Of a DNA stretch of 64,000 nucleotides, positions 10,545-21,336 are shown piece by piece. The translations under genes and the position numbers were made by a program. Source of the DNA: Opeltia flavorubescens. Taxonomy: Eukaryota > Ascomycota > Lecanoromycetes > Teloschistales > Teloschistaceae. Numbering within the stretch: the first letter of the stretch is position 1; the number at the start of each line of letters is the position of its first letter. The DNA is taken from assembly GCA_000442125.1 (NCBI GenBank), contig KE546966.1, forward strand, positions 1,971,471-2,035,470. The letters run 5' to 3'. The notes under the pieces were generated by a model, which was not told where the DNA came from, did no database searches, and was given only the letters and a program-made list of their open reading frames with translations.

Positions 10545-11304
10545 TCAATAAGGTCCAAAATCTTCGATGAAATTACTCTCGCCCGACGAGTGAACTTTCT
10601 TCCCAGATCCTCGATCGCCGCTAGATGGAGGCCGTTTCCTTTCGTCTTCATCTCTTCGCCTTTTCTCGGCGGCCATGTTGATGTGATGGGCGTTTGTTAG
10701 ATCCTGATTGGCTCTCAATTTGTCGGAAGGGTCGTCTTCTTCGATGCCGATTAAACGTTTTTGGAGGCGGAGACGCGTTTGTGGTATACTCTATGGAATT
10801 GGTTAGAAGGGTGGATGTTGTAGATAGCTCATGGATTAATTAATCTAGAAGGAAACACTTGTCTGGAGAAGAGTCTTCCTCTTCCATCCTTAGGAGTAGA
10901 TCTAGAATGAAAGAACAATGGGAAGAGATTGAGAAAGAATATTGGGAGAAATGAAATAAAACCTCAGGAATTTCCATCATCCATCTTACATAGAAAGCTC
11001 AGAATACGGACATGCGAAAATGTAAGATACATACCTCCCCATTCTCCTCCCCCAAAACAGCACACATTTCCCAACTCCTCAGCATCGCCGCCACATGATC
11101 TCGCTCTTCTCGTTCTTCATAACTCATTGCTTGGCTTTTACCCTTTCTTACTGCAGATTCGGAACCTTCATCCGAATTGCTTGATATATGTGATTGATGA
11201 GTATTATTTTGGCCATTAGATTTCGATTTTCCCTTTTGCGAATTTATGATTGTGGAGGATTTTTGAAAGTGAATATTATGATTGGGGTGGGGGGTTTGAG
11301 GCAT
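10545..11304 (-). CDS. Small two-exon gene, family not recognised
   Basis: Exons 11035-11304 (90 codons) and 10545-10790 (81 codons plus stop) are joined across a 244-nt intron with a strong GTATGT donor, a TTCTAACC branch point and a TAG acceptor, all in phase 0. The protein is 171 residues. A polar Ser/Asn/Lys-rich N terminus leads to a charged helix (MSYEEREERDHVAAMLRSWE). The second exon continues with SIPQTRLRLQKRLIGIEEDD, a short stretch, then the basic run AAEKRRRDEDERKRPP, a possible nuclear localisation signal. No domain is recognised. The clean splice signals, shared phase and continuous helical character argue for a real gene. The intron is longer than any other in the window, so a missed internal exon is possible. 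Confidence 0.65.
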
Positions 11305-11748
11305 TGTTTTTTGTAAGTCAATTTCATCCAGGTGAGAAGGGCAATGAAGTAGATTCTGTGGTGGGCTTGATATTTGCTTGGGTGCCTACTGAAGCTAGGT
11401 GGGTTGAAAGGGTGGCTTGGGGATGCGTCCAAGGGCCTCGTCCGTGGTTTGGTGGGGGATGAGGTATCTATTTAACCGGCGGCGGGTACCTACATTTGAG
11501 AAGGGTAACCAATGCAGACCGGAGAATAGGGGAATTGGGAGTGCAGGTATAGCTGCATTGGTGAGGATAAAGTTGCAGCTTGAATCTCCCGTAGGCGATC
11601 TCCACCGCTTCAATTGCTTGGAATGAGTCATTGCTTGATATTGAAATATCTTTCGACCAGGTCCCGTTAATGGATTTTTCATTTCAATCATTTCCGGACC
11701 CAATGCTTCCTGCGCCTCTAATGCAATCGATACACACCGCAGACCAGA
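11305..11748. other. Intergenic; promoter of the small gene and 3' end of thiolase
   Basis: Both flanking genes are on the minus strand. Short open frames lack family content. No repeat or RNA gene is seen. Confidence 0.6.
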
Positions 11749-13196
11749 TCACTCCTTGACCCAGACAGCTGCCATACCCATCCCTGTCCCCACGCACATA
11801 CTCGTTACACCGACTTTCTTGCCTGTCCTGCCGAGCTCGTTGAATAGAGTGGACACTTGCCTCGCCCCTGTGCAACCTAATGGATGTCCGAAAGCTATCG
11901 CGCCGCCATTTGGATTGACCTGCGTTATGGTCAACTGAAGGTCTTGCCAAAATGGAGATGCCGATAGCCGTTGACACATACCTTTGCTTCATCTAATCCC
12001 AACTCCTTTACGCACCAAACGCACTGACTCGCAAAAGCCTCGTTGATCTCCCACAAATCCACTTCCTCCTTCGCAATTCCTGCTTTTGACAGCGCCACCG
12101 GTATCGCCTTCCATGGTCCAATGCCCATAAGCAACGGCTTCACACCCACAACGCTGCTGCAGACAAATTTCCCCACGATTTTCTGACCCAGCCTTTCTGC
12201 CGTACTCCGCTTCATCAACAGCACTGCAGCAGCGCCGTCGGAAACCTGACTCGCATTCCCGGCATGTATGCTCCCTCCCTTCTTGAAAGCCGGCTTGATC
12301 TTTGCGAGCCCCTCAACTGTCATGCCAGGTCTCACTCCATCATCCTTATCCACCAGCATCTCCTTCTCCTCATCCGTCTTCGGATCCACCCACTTCACCT
12401 TCATCGGCGCAATCTCCTCATCAAACCTCCCCGCCTTCTGCGCCGCCTCCGCCCGCTGATAACTCCTCGCCGCAAATGCGTCCTGCACATCCCTCGTGAT
12501 ATTGCGGTCCGAAGCCATCTGCTCGCTCAGCACACCCATAGGGACTTTGCAATTCTTCGCTTCTTGATAGCCATCCAGCAATTCACTGAACTCAGTCACA
12601 GCCCCTGGACCATATTGTGAAGACATTGATTCCACCCCTGCTCCGACACCGACGTCAATCATCCCACAGCGGATGGCGTTGGCGATGTCGACGCATGCCT
12701 GCAAGCCGGAGGAGCATTGTCGGTTAAGAGTCTTGACAGCCGTAGTTTCTGAAAAGCCAGCGACAAGAGCAGCAGCACGGTATTCAGTGGCACCGGCTCC
12801 CGGTGCGAGGACGTTGCCTACGGAAATATCTTCGACGAGGTTTGGATCGATTTGAGAGCGGGAGATGAGAGATTTGAAGGCATGAGCGAGGAGATCGGCT
12901 GCTGCGGTGCTATACAGAAGGGAAAAAGTTAGCCAAGTTGACAAAGATGGATCTTAGAGGATAAAACGAACTCCTTTAAACCACCCTTACCACCGCGAGT
13001 GATTGGGGTTCGAAGAGCACAGGTGACTACAATGTCATCGGGTGACTTCTTCAATATGCTTTCTCTGCCTCGCGGAATGTCGACTTCGCTGGAGGCAAGA
13101 TGTGATTGCACTTGAGAAAGACGTTGCTGAGCTGAAGACTATGTCAGGATGCATATTTATAAAGGATTGAGGAAGTATTGGTCTACCTTTTGACAT
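11749..13196 (-). CDS. Peroxisomal 3-ketoacyl-CoA thiolase
   Basis: Four exons (13187-13196, 12972-13131, 11982-12909, 11749-11919) with introns of 55, 62 and 62 nt give 422 residues, normal for the family. It catalyses the last step of peroxisomal beta-oxidation, thiolytic cleavage of 3-ketoacyl-CoA. The acyl-accepting Cys is in NRQCSSG, the His in GHPLG and the second Cys in CVGTGMG. The N terminus reads MSKAQQRLSQVQSHLAS, containing RL-x5-HL, a textbook PTS2 peroxisomal targeting signal that only appears when the 10-nt first exon is spliced on. Intron 2 uses an uncommon GTTCGT donor, chosen because it restores the frame and the conserved LKDTAAADL. Upstream lies a pair of FarA/FarB-like hexamers, fitting induction by fatty acids. 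It sits head to tail behind the S1P lyase gene. Confidence 0.96.
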
Positions 13197-13570
13197 ATCG
13201 AATGTATTTAGGACCTTGGAAAGAAAATGTAGGCGTGGGAAGTGCTGTAAGACGTAGGGGTATGAGACTTAAATGAACGCAGGTGCAACATCATGAGCAA
13301 AAGACCGAGGGACCGTCATCGTATGTTTACTCCGTACCTCGGCTCGATAGAAAATTTATCCGAAGTATAGCCATGATTTTCACATGTCAGAGAAAAGAGG
13401 AAATTGAACATCCGCATTCTCGGTCACAATCGAACAGAATCTAACTGTGATCGAGTGTGATTTCATGAATCGTCATTCGTGACAAGCCCTTCAACTCAGG
13501 GTATACGAGCTTCCTAATCCATGCTGATTGATCAAACCTCTCATGCCTTATGCCTTTTATGCCCCTTGTC
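13197..13570 (-). promoter_or_regulatory. Thiolase upstream region
   Basis: 374 nt between the S1P lyase stop and the thiolase start, both on the minus strand, so it must hold the thiolase promoter. It contains the hexamer pair described in the next entry. No open frame of note. Confidence 0.6.
13305..13342. promoter_or_regulatory. Paired CCGAGG / CCTCGG hexamers (FarA/FarB-type candidate sites)
   Basis: CCGAGG at 13305-13310 and its reverse complement CCTCGG at 13337-13342, separated by 26 nt, 109-146 nt upstream of the thiolase ATG. CCGAGG/CCTCGG is the known core of sites for the zinc-cluster activators FarA and FarB of Aspergillus nidulans and their Fusarium relatives Ctf1, which switch on fatty-acid catabolism genes. 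Function here is inferred from position and target gene. Confidence 0.5.
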
Positions 13571-15390
13571 TTATGCCTTATACAACGTGTCCAAAAACCC
13601 ACCAGCCAACTGTACGACTACGCTCTTATCTGGCAAGCTTCCTGCTACTCCATACAATGCCGCGCTATCTCCTCTTGCTTGTCCTTTCTTCCCCTTTCCC
13701 TCCACCATTCTTACTCGTTCCCGCTCCTTTTCATCTTCCACAACAGCAATGAGGTCCTCAATCAGCTTGTCCATCACCCTGACAATCGGCATAGTAACAG
13801 CAACGTGCATTCCCGGTGGGTTTTGCAATGCATTGAGATGCCATCCTTTAGCGGACATTGAGTCGGCAATATCGTAGATATTGAGAGTGGGTGATGTAAA
13901 TGCAATCACGCTTACCAGGGGTTCACCCATTATGGTAAGGTCGTCTTTGAGTGCTGGATGTTCACGGACTGCAGCCTCCAATTTCTTGGCCGCGCCGACG
14001 ATCGAATGGCAAGTATCGATATACCCATTTTCTCCTACCGACATAAGACTAGCCCAGCAGCTTGCGATAAGAGCACCAGGCCTCGAGCCGGCGATACCGA
14101 TGGAACCATAAACGCCACCAGACCAATCTGGAGAAATGAAATACTGATAGGTCCGTAATGCAGTAGTACGGTAAAGGAGGGTAGAATTTCCCTTGGGAGC
14201 AAAACCGTACTTGTGGGTATCGCAGCTGATGCTTGTGACACCTTTGAGGGTAAAGTCGAAGGGCTGAGTGGGGAAGCCGGCACGCGAGAGGAAAGGCATC
14301 AGGAACGAGCCAAGGCAGCAGTCAACGTGTAGAGGAAGCCGCTTTCGTAGAGCGAGGCGGGAGAGACTGGCAATGTCATCTATAATTCCGTTAGGGAAAT
14401 TTGGGGCAGAGCCAACGAGAAGTATGGTGTTGCTATTGATGAGGCGAGATACTGCTTTCACTGACACGGCGTAGCTGGATGCGGGACAGGAGACGAGGTG
14501 TAATTTGATCTTGAAATATGCCGCTGCTTTGTGAAAGGCTGCATGCGCAGTGTCTGGTATGATCCTTGAGTAGATTTTAGTAAACACGTACCACGAATGG
14601 AATGTCTGAATGAGGAATCTTACATCTCTGGTTCCGTGACACCACGCTCAGCGTAGGCCTTCTCCCGAGCACTTAGACATGCCATCAAAATGGATTCAGT
14701 ACCACCGCTAGTTGCAACACCAGCTGCTCCCGGCGGAGCATTGAACATAGCGAGGACCATTGCGACAATCTCGGCTTCCATTTTCCGCACTCCAGGGAAG
14801 ACATCAGGATGGATCGGATTAGCTACCATGAACCTCTCGAATGCTTCCGATTGAACCTTAATCAGGTCGTTGCCTCCATGATAGACAGCTCCGCTGACTC
14901 GACCATCTTCCCACCTCGTATGATCCATCTCTTCTAATCTATCCAGCTCTGACCTGACCTGTTGATCCGACCAACCTTCTTTAGGTAGTGTCAAGTATCG
15001 GCTGATCCCAGGTCCTTGAGGAACGAGCTTGCCTTGGAGCTTTGTAATTGCTTCTGCTACTTGGTTCTTGACCTTCGAACGAACACCCGGGCTCCTCAGA
15101 AATAGAGCATAAGATACACGCCGTAGGAACCTGTAGCTTTGAGCTATGCTCCCGAACAAGCCTCGGCCACGTAGTTGCAGCACTGATTTTCGGGTCCACC
15201 GGAGAATGAAGAGGAGGAAGAGTACATTGCGAAGCCTGGGAGTATGTGATTGTTAGAAGACCACAACACCAGATCTGGAAGAACAGAAGTCTCACAGGTC
15301 TACGCTTATTACAAAGTAGCTGGAGGTAGATCTGGACTTGGGAATTGAGAGACCATTGCGGAGGTTCATCGCTAGGGATATTTTTGCCAT
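13571..15390 (-). CDS. DPL1: Sphingosine-1-phosphate lyase (dihydrosphingosine phosphate lyase)
   Basis: Three exons (15296-15390, 14624-15235, 13571-14564) with introns of 60 and 59 nt give 566 residues. This PLP enzyme of the ER membrane cleaves long-chain base phosphates to a fatty aldehyde (hexadecenal or hexadecanal) and phosphoethanolamine, the exit from sphingolipid metabolism. A membrane segment sits near the N terminus (NVLFLLFILRW), followed by LRSPGVRSKV. The family blocks follow: GVATSGGTESILMAC, TEPEMIIPDTAHAAFHKAA across the second junction, HVDCCLGSF, and the PLP lysine in SCDTHKYGFAPKG. The WHLNALQNPPGMHV segment near the end is also typical. The gene looks intact. Upstream at 15551 is one CCTCGG hexamer, as in the thiolase promoter behind it. 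Confidence 0.96.
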
Positions 15391-15720
15391 TGTACAATGC
15401 TATGTAATTTGCAATGTGTATTGTTATGATGATGCTCTTTATTCATCGTTCTACTTTCGTACTGCAGGGAAATCTTAGGTTTTTGGTGTTAGGAAAGTCA
15501 GTTATAGGCAACGACGTTGGACCAGTGGCTTACTGTCGGAGAAATGTTTACCTCGGAGGGGCGCGACTTCCGCAAAAAAGGATCCCCCGCTTTCTCCACC
15601 AAAGCTGGAGAAGAGACCAGTATAGTGCGACTCACTCCTTCCCGGTCACTGCTGCTTGACTGTTAGAAATACTGGTGGAGAGTTCCAAAATTTGCCATTG
15701 TATGAAAGTATTCTGCAAGG
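15391..15720 (-). promoter_or_regulatory. Upstream region of the S1P lyase gene
   Basis: 330 nt between the coiled-coil gene's stop and the lyase start, both on the minus strand. A CCTCGG hexamer lies at 15551-15556, about 160 nt before the lyase ATG, inside the near-palindrome CCTCGGAGG. No gene seen. Confidence 0.5.
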
Positions 15721-16716
15721 TTACATGAAGCCTATCTCCATCAATTCATCTTGCGCTTGAATATCTGCCAGAACCCTTTCACAAAGCTCTGGATCTACGT
15801 GCTTCACCATATCCTCCATTGCTTCCTTCCATCGCTCATCCCTCCACTCTAACCTCGTCTTCCACTTTTCCTTGATTACGGCTATCGCGTCTGCAATCTT
15901 CTTCCGATGCTCTCTCTCCATCCTCTCCCTTTCCTCACTCTCAACCCTTGTTCGATCTCTCCACCTCCTCTCCCACAAATCTTCTACCTCGTGCCTGGCC
16001 TTCTGCACCAGGATCCTCACATCTTCATCCTTCCGCTCCTTCTGTTCCAATAACTCCTGCTCCATCTCTGAAGTCTCCTTCCGCGCCTGATCAATCTCCA
16101 CGGCAGCTTCTTCGCGGATCTTTTCGATCTCGCGATTCTTGGCCTTCCATTGCGTGCGATAGGCTGCGTCAATATCGTTTCGAATTGTCGCAAGCTCTTG
16201 CTCGTGCTGGGCACGGAGGCGTTCGAGTTCCGCGGTGTAATTCTGGTCAAGGGTGCGGACGACGTGATTATAATATGTAATCTGGGTTCGGGGATCTTCG
16301 TCGAGATCAGGAGGTGTACCGGGAGACGGAGTTACTGTTCCAGATGCGGGCAGTGAGGGCGCAGGGGATGGTGCGATGGCCTCGTTGATGGATACCGCTT
16401 CCGTCGCAATTGAATGTCTCTGCGGTAAGTGGGGCTCGAGGTTCTGGTGATTGGGCAGTAACAGGGTCGAATCAAGTATTGCGCTGTAAGGAGGCGCGGG
16501 GCGAGCGATGGAGGTTATGCTTGCTATAGAGCGTGGCCGGGTAGTAGGCTCTGGCCGCTGCCTTTCTCGAAGGGCGAATATGGAACTCCGATCGTCCTGT
16601 GAGAGGGTTTCGACGCTGAATTTGGTGGTAGTTGTCACGATGCTAGAGGCTCGAGATCGTATAGACACCGCGGCAGGATCATCATTGGTGTCTAGGACAG
16701 CGGTGAGGCTGTTCAT
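15721..16716 (-). CDS. Coiled-coil protein, function unknown
   Basis: Single exon of 331 codons. The first 140 residues or so are Ser/Thr/Pro-rich and probably disordered. From about residue 145 to 310 the sequence is almost pure charged helix (for example RLRAQHEQELATIRND and EERERMEREHRKKIADAI) with regular hydrophobic spacing, a long coiled coil. It ends in a short segment with AQDELMEIGFM. There is no enzyme motif, membrane segment or signal peptide. Such proteins are common in fungi; a structural or scaffolding role is only a guess from the coiled coil. Confidence 0.8.
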   Translation of the reverse strand: MNSLTAVLDTNDDPAAVSIRSRASSIVTTTTKFSVETLSQDDRSSIFALRERQRPEPTTRPRSIASITSIARPAPPYSAILDSTLLLPNHQNLEPHLPQRHSIATEAVSINEAIAPSPAPSLPASGTVTPSPGTPPDLDEDPRTQITYYNHVVRTLDQNYTAELERLRAQHEQELATIRNDIDAAYRTQWKAKNREIEKIREEAAVEIDQARKETSEMEQELLEQKERKDEDVRILVQKARHEVEDLWERRWRDRTRVESEERERMEREHRKKIADAIAVIKEKWKTRLEWRDERWKEAMEDMVKHVDPELCERVLADIQAQDELMEIGFM

Positions 16717-17570
16717 CGAGACACATTTATGTGGGAGTCAATCATGCAACGTCTGCCTTCACACGGGATCGATTTGGTGATAATTTCTGGTGGACACAAT
16801 TGAGCAAGGCATGCTTGAGATGTGCATTCATCAGCCGTTCACCAGGAAAACGAGCGTTGTTATTCCGGCATTCATGACACGGAATAGATGCGGCCCGAGT
16901 TGCACTGCGTAGGCAGCACAGGCCACTATGTTGGTGATGTGATACCATAGCCCCCAAGTCTATGAATAGAAAAGGAGTATTCCATGTACCCCCCGACCCC
17001 CTAACGCCTCGTTCAATCGACCCCCTCGTAAGGCCAAGTGAACGAAGTTTTCTTCCATCTTAAGCAGTGCTTAGTCTTTCGCTCGCGTACCGTACAATTG
17101 ATTTCTCAAATTAGCTTTGCCGATTGGTATCTCCATGAATCCAATTGATCATCTTGAGTCGTCGATATCGATATAAAGAATCGACCACCCAATCTATGCC
17201 CCGAAGCCATCCGATCGTCTCATCCAGGAGAAATGGGAACCAACCTCGAAACGGCCTACTATTATCCCAAACTTTCGTGCTTATCTCATCATTAATTATC
17301 GAGTTACAAGACGACTCTGCGTCAAGCCATACTAGTAGGTGTCTTCTCATTTAGAGCCTTATTGCCAATGAGTCAGGTTGTCAAAGCTACGAGGAAAACA
17401 TGACACGTCCAACAATTATTTCTACCCTTTACTACAAATATAGGACTATCGAAAAACAAGACATAGAAACACTAAGTCTTCGCAAGTCTTCGCAGACCCC
17501 AAAGTCCTCTACCGTTCGTTTCCTTAACATAGTTATAACGCCAAAATCCCACTCCCCTATCCCAATCCCC
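16717..17570. other. Intergenic; promoter side of the coiled-coil gene
   Basis: About 0.85 kb between two minus-strand genes. It contains a short C-rich run near 16988-17003 but no recognisable gene, repeat or RNA. Confidence 0.6.
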
Positions 17571-18017
17571 TCACATCCTCGCATGAATCATAGCCAAAAC
17601 ATGATCATGTTCATGCCCCTCTTCCACTCTCTTCTCCACCCTCCTCTCTCTCCTAGTCTCATCCATACCATTCCCCTCCTTATTCCTCTCCTCCCCTCTC
17701 CTCAAAACCTCCCCATCGAAGCTACTGACATCACTGCCCCCCGTCACACTCTCCTCATCTCCCAATTTCTTCTTCGTCGCTTCTTCTTCTTCCCTCGCCC
17801 TTCTTCTCTGCTCTAGGTATGGTTTGCCCCAGGCCAGGAATGCGATTGATAGGATTAGGGTTAGGAAAATGACGGGGATTACGGTAGCGAGGGCGATGGT
17901 GCAGGCGCGGGAGCAGTGCCCTGAGTTTTGGTTGGTGCCGCCGCCGACTTTGGTTTCCATGGGGGTGTTGGGGACGACCATGGCACGGGCGAGGTGGGGG
18001 TTGTTGAGGGCTGTCAT
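17571..18017 (-). CDS. Small single-pass membrane protein, hypothetical
   Basis: An open frame of 148 codons. A short N-terminal region with one Cys pair (HCSRAC) precedes a clear membrane helix (LATVIPVIFLTLILSIAFLAW). After it comes a highly charged tail (RRRAREEEEATKKKLGDEE) that ends in EEGHEHDHVLAMIHARM. No signal peptide or known domain. The shape, short outer part, one helix, long charged cytosolic tail, is common in uncharacterised fungal proteins. Low-complexity charge makes chance similarity easy, so the evidence is the membrane helix and the open frame only. Confidence 0.55.
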   Translation of the reverse strand: MTALNNPHLARAMVVPNTPMETKVGGGTNQNSGHCSRACTIALATVIPVIFLTLILSIAFLAWGKPYLEQRRRAREEEEATKKKLGDEESVTGGSDVSSFDGEVLRRGEERNKEGNGMDETRRERRVEKRVEEGHEHDHVLAMIHARM

Positions 18018-19882
18018 TGTCTTGTGGAGATGCCAAATGGAGGACGTATATTACGTTGAATGGTTTTCGGCAATTTTAGATTGCTATACTGGAAGACTCG
18101 ATATCGAAAGATTTTCGAAGGAATGAAAAGTCAGAGTGGAGACGTGGGTGTAGATATATTCGAAGCCTCGAAGATGGGATGACTCAATAACTTATTTGCC
18201 TACTATGCAAGGCTCAAGCCTTGTACGCAATATTGTGGTTGGGACGATGATAGTCGGTGTAACGTCTTGAGGCAGCAGCTCGCTTACATATATTTACCTA
18301 CCTTTTCCTACGACCATTACAAGCAACCATTGACCAAACGCATGGCTGAGCGCATGAAACATAATGGTGTGTTGTACATGATGCCTACCATCGTTGCATT
18401 GATGCGGCAAGCAATGGGCTTGGTGGAGGATTTCAATGGCGCAGCAGAGCTGGGTACTATGACGCCGCACGTCGAGAAACGTTCAGAGAAAGGGGGCCGA
18501 AAAGCAACTTCTTCGCAGTTCATGAGTCTAGATTAGGCTGTGACAATTCTCGTACGACTAAGAAAGTGTCGAGACTACGACTAGACCTCCCTATTTTGGA
18601 AGCGGTGAACGGGAGCATATCTGACTCATCTCCACTACACTATCTCAGAATGATCTATAGAATTAGCTTTTGCGTACTCGCTTGATGACTTACAGAACGG
18701 TCTCACCGTATTCACGGTGTACCTTTGATTTAGCTCGACTTCGTAATTTAAACTCTTGAGCGACAGAACGATTGAGTCACTGCAAACCCCGCGCCTTTGC
18801 CGATTCGGAAAGTGGAAGCGAGAATACATTCGCTGGAAAATCTGCGAAGTTTCCTTGAACTAGAGGAAATTTTAGGTTCTTTCACAGCAAAGTAAATGGC
18901 AGATTTAATTTGTGGTGTGGTTCGGGGCTGAAGTGGTTGTTTCAACCGAATTCTTGAGGCTGAAAGGTGCTGCGGTTGTTTCGAAGTTTGACACCACGGG
19001 GTGTGGACAGGGATTGAGGAGTCTATATTTCTCATACACACTGGTAGATGTTCAATAGATTCGATGGGGTGTAGGGAATCTTGGAAAGCTAGGGGTTACG
19101 GGTGGAAGGATTGGACGATTGACAAGGGGCTCCGTGTATGGCTTGGAACAGGACCTATCACGATTTTACAGCAGCCATTGAACTACTCAATTCCTATGAT
19201 CTCGCCTTCACATTCTTATCCCTCTCCCTCTCCTATTTCTGCTAGACCCCTACTCGTTCCACACAGCGTCTTCAAAAATTCATGAAGTCGTCCTAGCAGG
19301 CCATACTATTACCTATTTTAAGCGGCTTACTCGATTACAATCAACTGTACCCAGCTCATCTTCTAGAGTCCTCGTGTTCGTCAAAACCTCTTTGAGGCTG
19401 AATAGGATGACTAAGGCTCAAGTACGGGGTTGTGGGATTGCTTCGGTAGGATTGGGTATGAAAGGGTTTCCTCGTAGTTGAACATGCCCAATAGGCTCGG
19501 GCTTGCATGATAGATCGTAGCGGATTAAAAAGAGATCAAATGAAGTAGACGCAAGAGGAGAAATGTACAATGTTTCACATGTCTGGGTCCCGTAGGAAAA
19601 TGCGGTAACTCAAGGTTGTAACAGGTATCAGCATACGGAGGCTGGAACATGCGAAAAACAAACACGATGTACCGAGGGAATCATTTCCGTAGTTCATGCA
19701 CAGCACTGCCTGGCAAAATTGAATGACCATAAGGTCTTGCTAGTATCATAATGAGTAAATTTTTTGATTTTGACGTAACAGCGCGTTAACATATTGGTAC
19801 AGTGGTGATTGCTGGAAACGTAAGAAGCAGGCATCTGAAGTCGAATGCCCGGAGCGACAGACTGGGAAATAAGCTGCATACG
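18018..19882. other. Long gene-free stretch
   Basis: Nearly 1.9 kb with no coding signal I trust. A plus-strand frame of 89 codons at 18267-18536 has no family content. The DNA is of even composition with no terminal or tandem repeats that I can see, so I cannot call it a transposon relic. Confidence 0.55.
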
Positions 19883-21336
19883 TCACCTTCTGATCGGCTC
19901 ATCAAGTGGCGAGACGAGACCGGCTGACATAGGAGGCTCATCATTGACGTGTACAATGGGGATTGGTTGTCGATCGATCTCTTGATCTGGCGACTGAAAT
20001 GCAGGGTGGTGCTCGTTCATGTGTGTGCTTGCCGGAAGTTCTTGGATCGGAATTGGCGGAGGCGGCGGTGTCGGTATCCTCTCGGGTGCAGGAGGCGGAA
20101 TCCAAAACCCACCACCCACTGGAATTCCTGGTGGCATTGCCGATGGACTTGGTAATTCGGAGAAATGTGACGGGTGACTACCAGCGTGCGAGTATCGTTT
20201 AGATCCATAGTAGCTACCGTCACCAATGACAGCGCCTTCCTTGAGTCCTTGGTTCTTGAGCTTGCGTTTTTGGATGATCAAACCTATGGTCAAAGCGCCA
20301 AAAATCGCAGCAAGGACTACGCCGACTGCAATCCCAGCTTTGGCACCAATGGAGAGACCGCCCTTCTTCGGCTCCAAGGCATACTTGAGAGTGTAGAGCT
20401 GAGTCGTAACAACAACGCTGACCGGGGCCCTTTTACGCATTCCAGTTATGCTAGGAGCCGCTAGTGGTGTCCTCAAGATGGAAACACAAGGGATCTGATT
20501 GCCAATTGAAGATGTATGAATTGCCCAACCACTAGTGAATGTTAACACTTGAAATGTATGTTTGACATGTTGATACCTACGAAGGACAACAAGCGTTACT
20601 CGTGGTAGTGTAGTCTTTCGGGCATACACTCAGTAAGCCACCCACCTTAATGTCGAACGGACAGCAATCTGGTCGATCGTTTGAGCAGCCCGCCCATGGA
20701 TACTCGAGGACACCACCTCCATCCATCGTCACCATAGCGTACTCTGGCGATGTGCAGCTTCCTGTGAAAAGGGCATTTCCAGCGAAAGTGGCGACTGGTC
20801 CACTCGTTGGTACAAAGACCGCCGATTGTAGCGTTCCCGTATACGAAGAAGCGTCAGTATTTTGACTGGAGCTACTTGACCTTGTACTAGCCGTGGCGGT
20901 GAATTTGCTGGCGAGTTCAGGCGAGCAACCTAGATAATTTGGAATCGAAACATTGGCGCTTGAGCAGAGCTTCACATTTGCGTTTATCGCCTCTGGAGTA
21001 GCATTAGCAGACATCCAACACCACGATGCCTACTATCTTACTAGTTTGATCGTCTTTGTTGCAGCTGGAAGATATGCAGCAGGCGACAACATTGATAAAA
21101 TCATAGTTCTTGCATAGACAAGCTACATCAGCGCCAGTACACGAGCTTTGCTCTGAGGCTGCGTTGATGAGACATCCTTGCTACAGGCAATGAGCTATGG
21201 CGAAAATAGATAATAGACCAATTGAATTCATAAGACTTACCGCACAAACTGGTAATTCTGGTATATTGATATTTTGAGTGATGCCGGTAGCGAAAAGCGT
21301 AACAATTACGACCACAGCTAACGGTAAAGGAAACAT
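19883..21336 (-). CDS. CFEM-domain membrane protein with second Cys-rich module and proline-rich cytosolic tail
   Basis: Four exons (21241-21336, 21042-21180, 20581-20992, 19883-20531) with introns of 60, 49 and 49 nt give 431 residues. Exon 1 is a signal peptide. Residues 29-88 form a CFEM domain: PVCA-x2-C, then C46 followed by Thr and Asp50 (the haem-iron ligand position in haem-binding CFEMs), C53-x-C55, C67, C72 and C88, fitting the eight-Cys consensus with one extra Cys at 66. A second Cys-rich outer module follows (CCPFDIKVGG; NACCPSGWAIH). One membrane helix lies at about 280-302, then RKLKNQ and a long tail with PTPPPPPIPIQ. CFEM proteins act at the fungal surface in iron/haem capture, adhesion or host contact. 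It is divergent with the Erg27-type gene. Confidence 0.85.

Noticed and set aside
10139-10651. 170-codon minus-strand frame
   Set aside because: It overlaps the last exon of the better supported two-exon gene in another frame and has no recognisable content.
18267-18536. 89-codon plus-strand frame in the long gene-free stretch
   Set aside because: No domain, no neighbouring exon that fits, and a size expected by chance in 1.9 kb.
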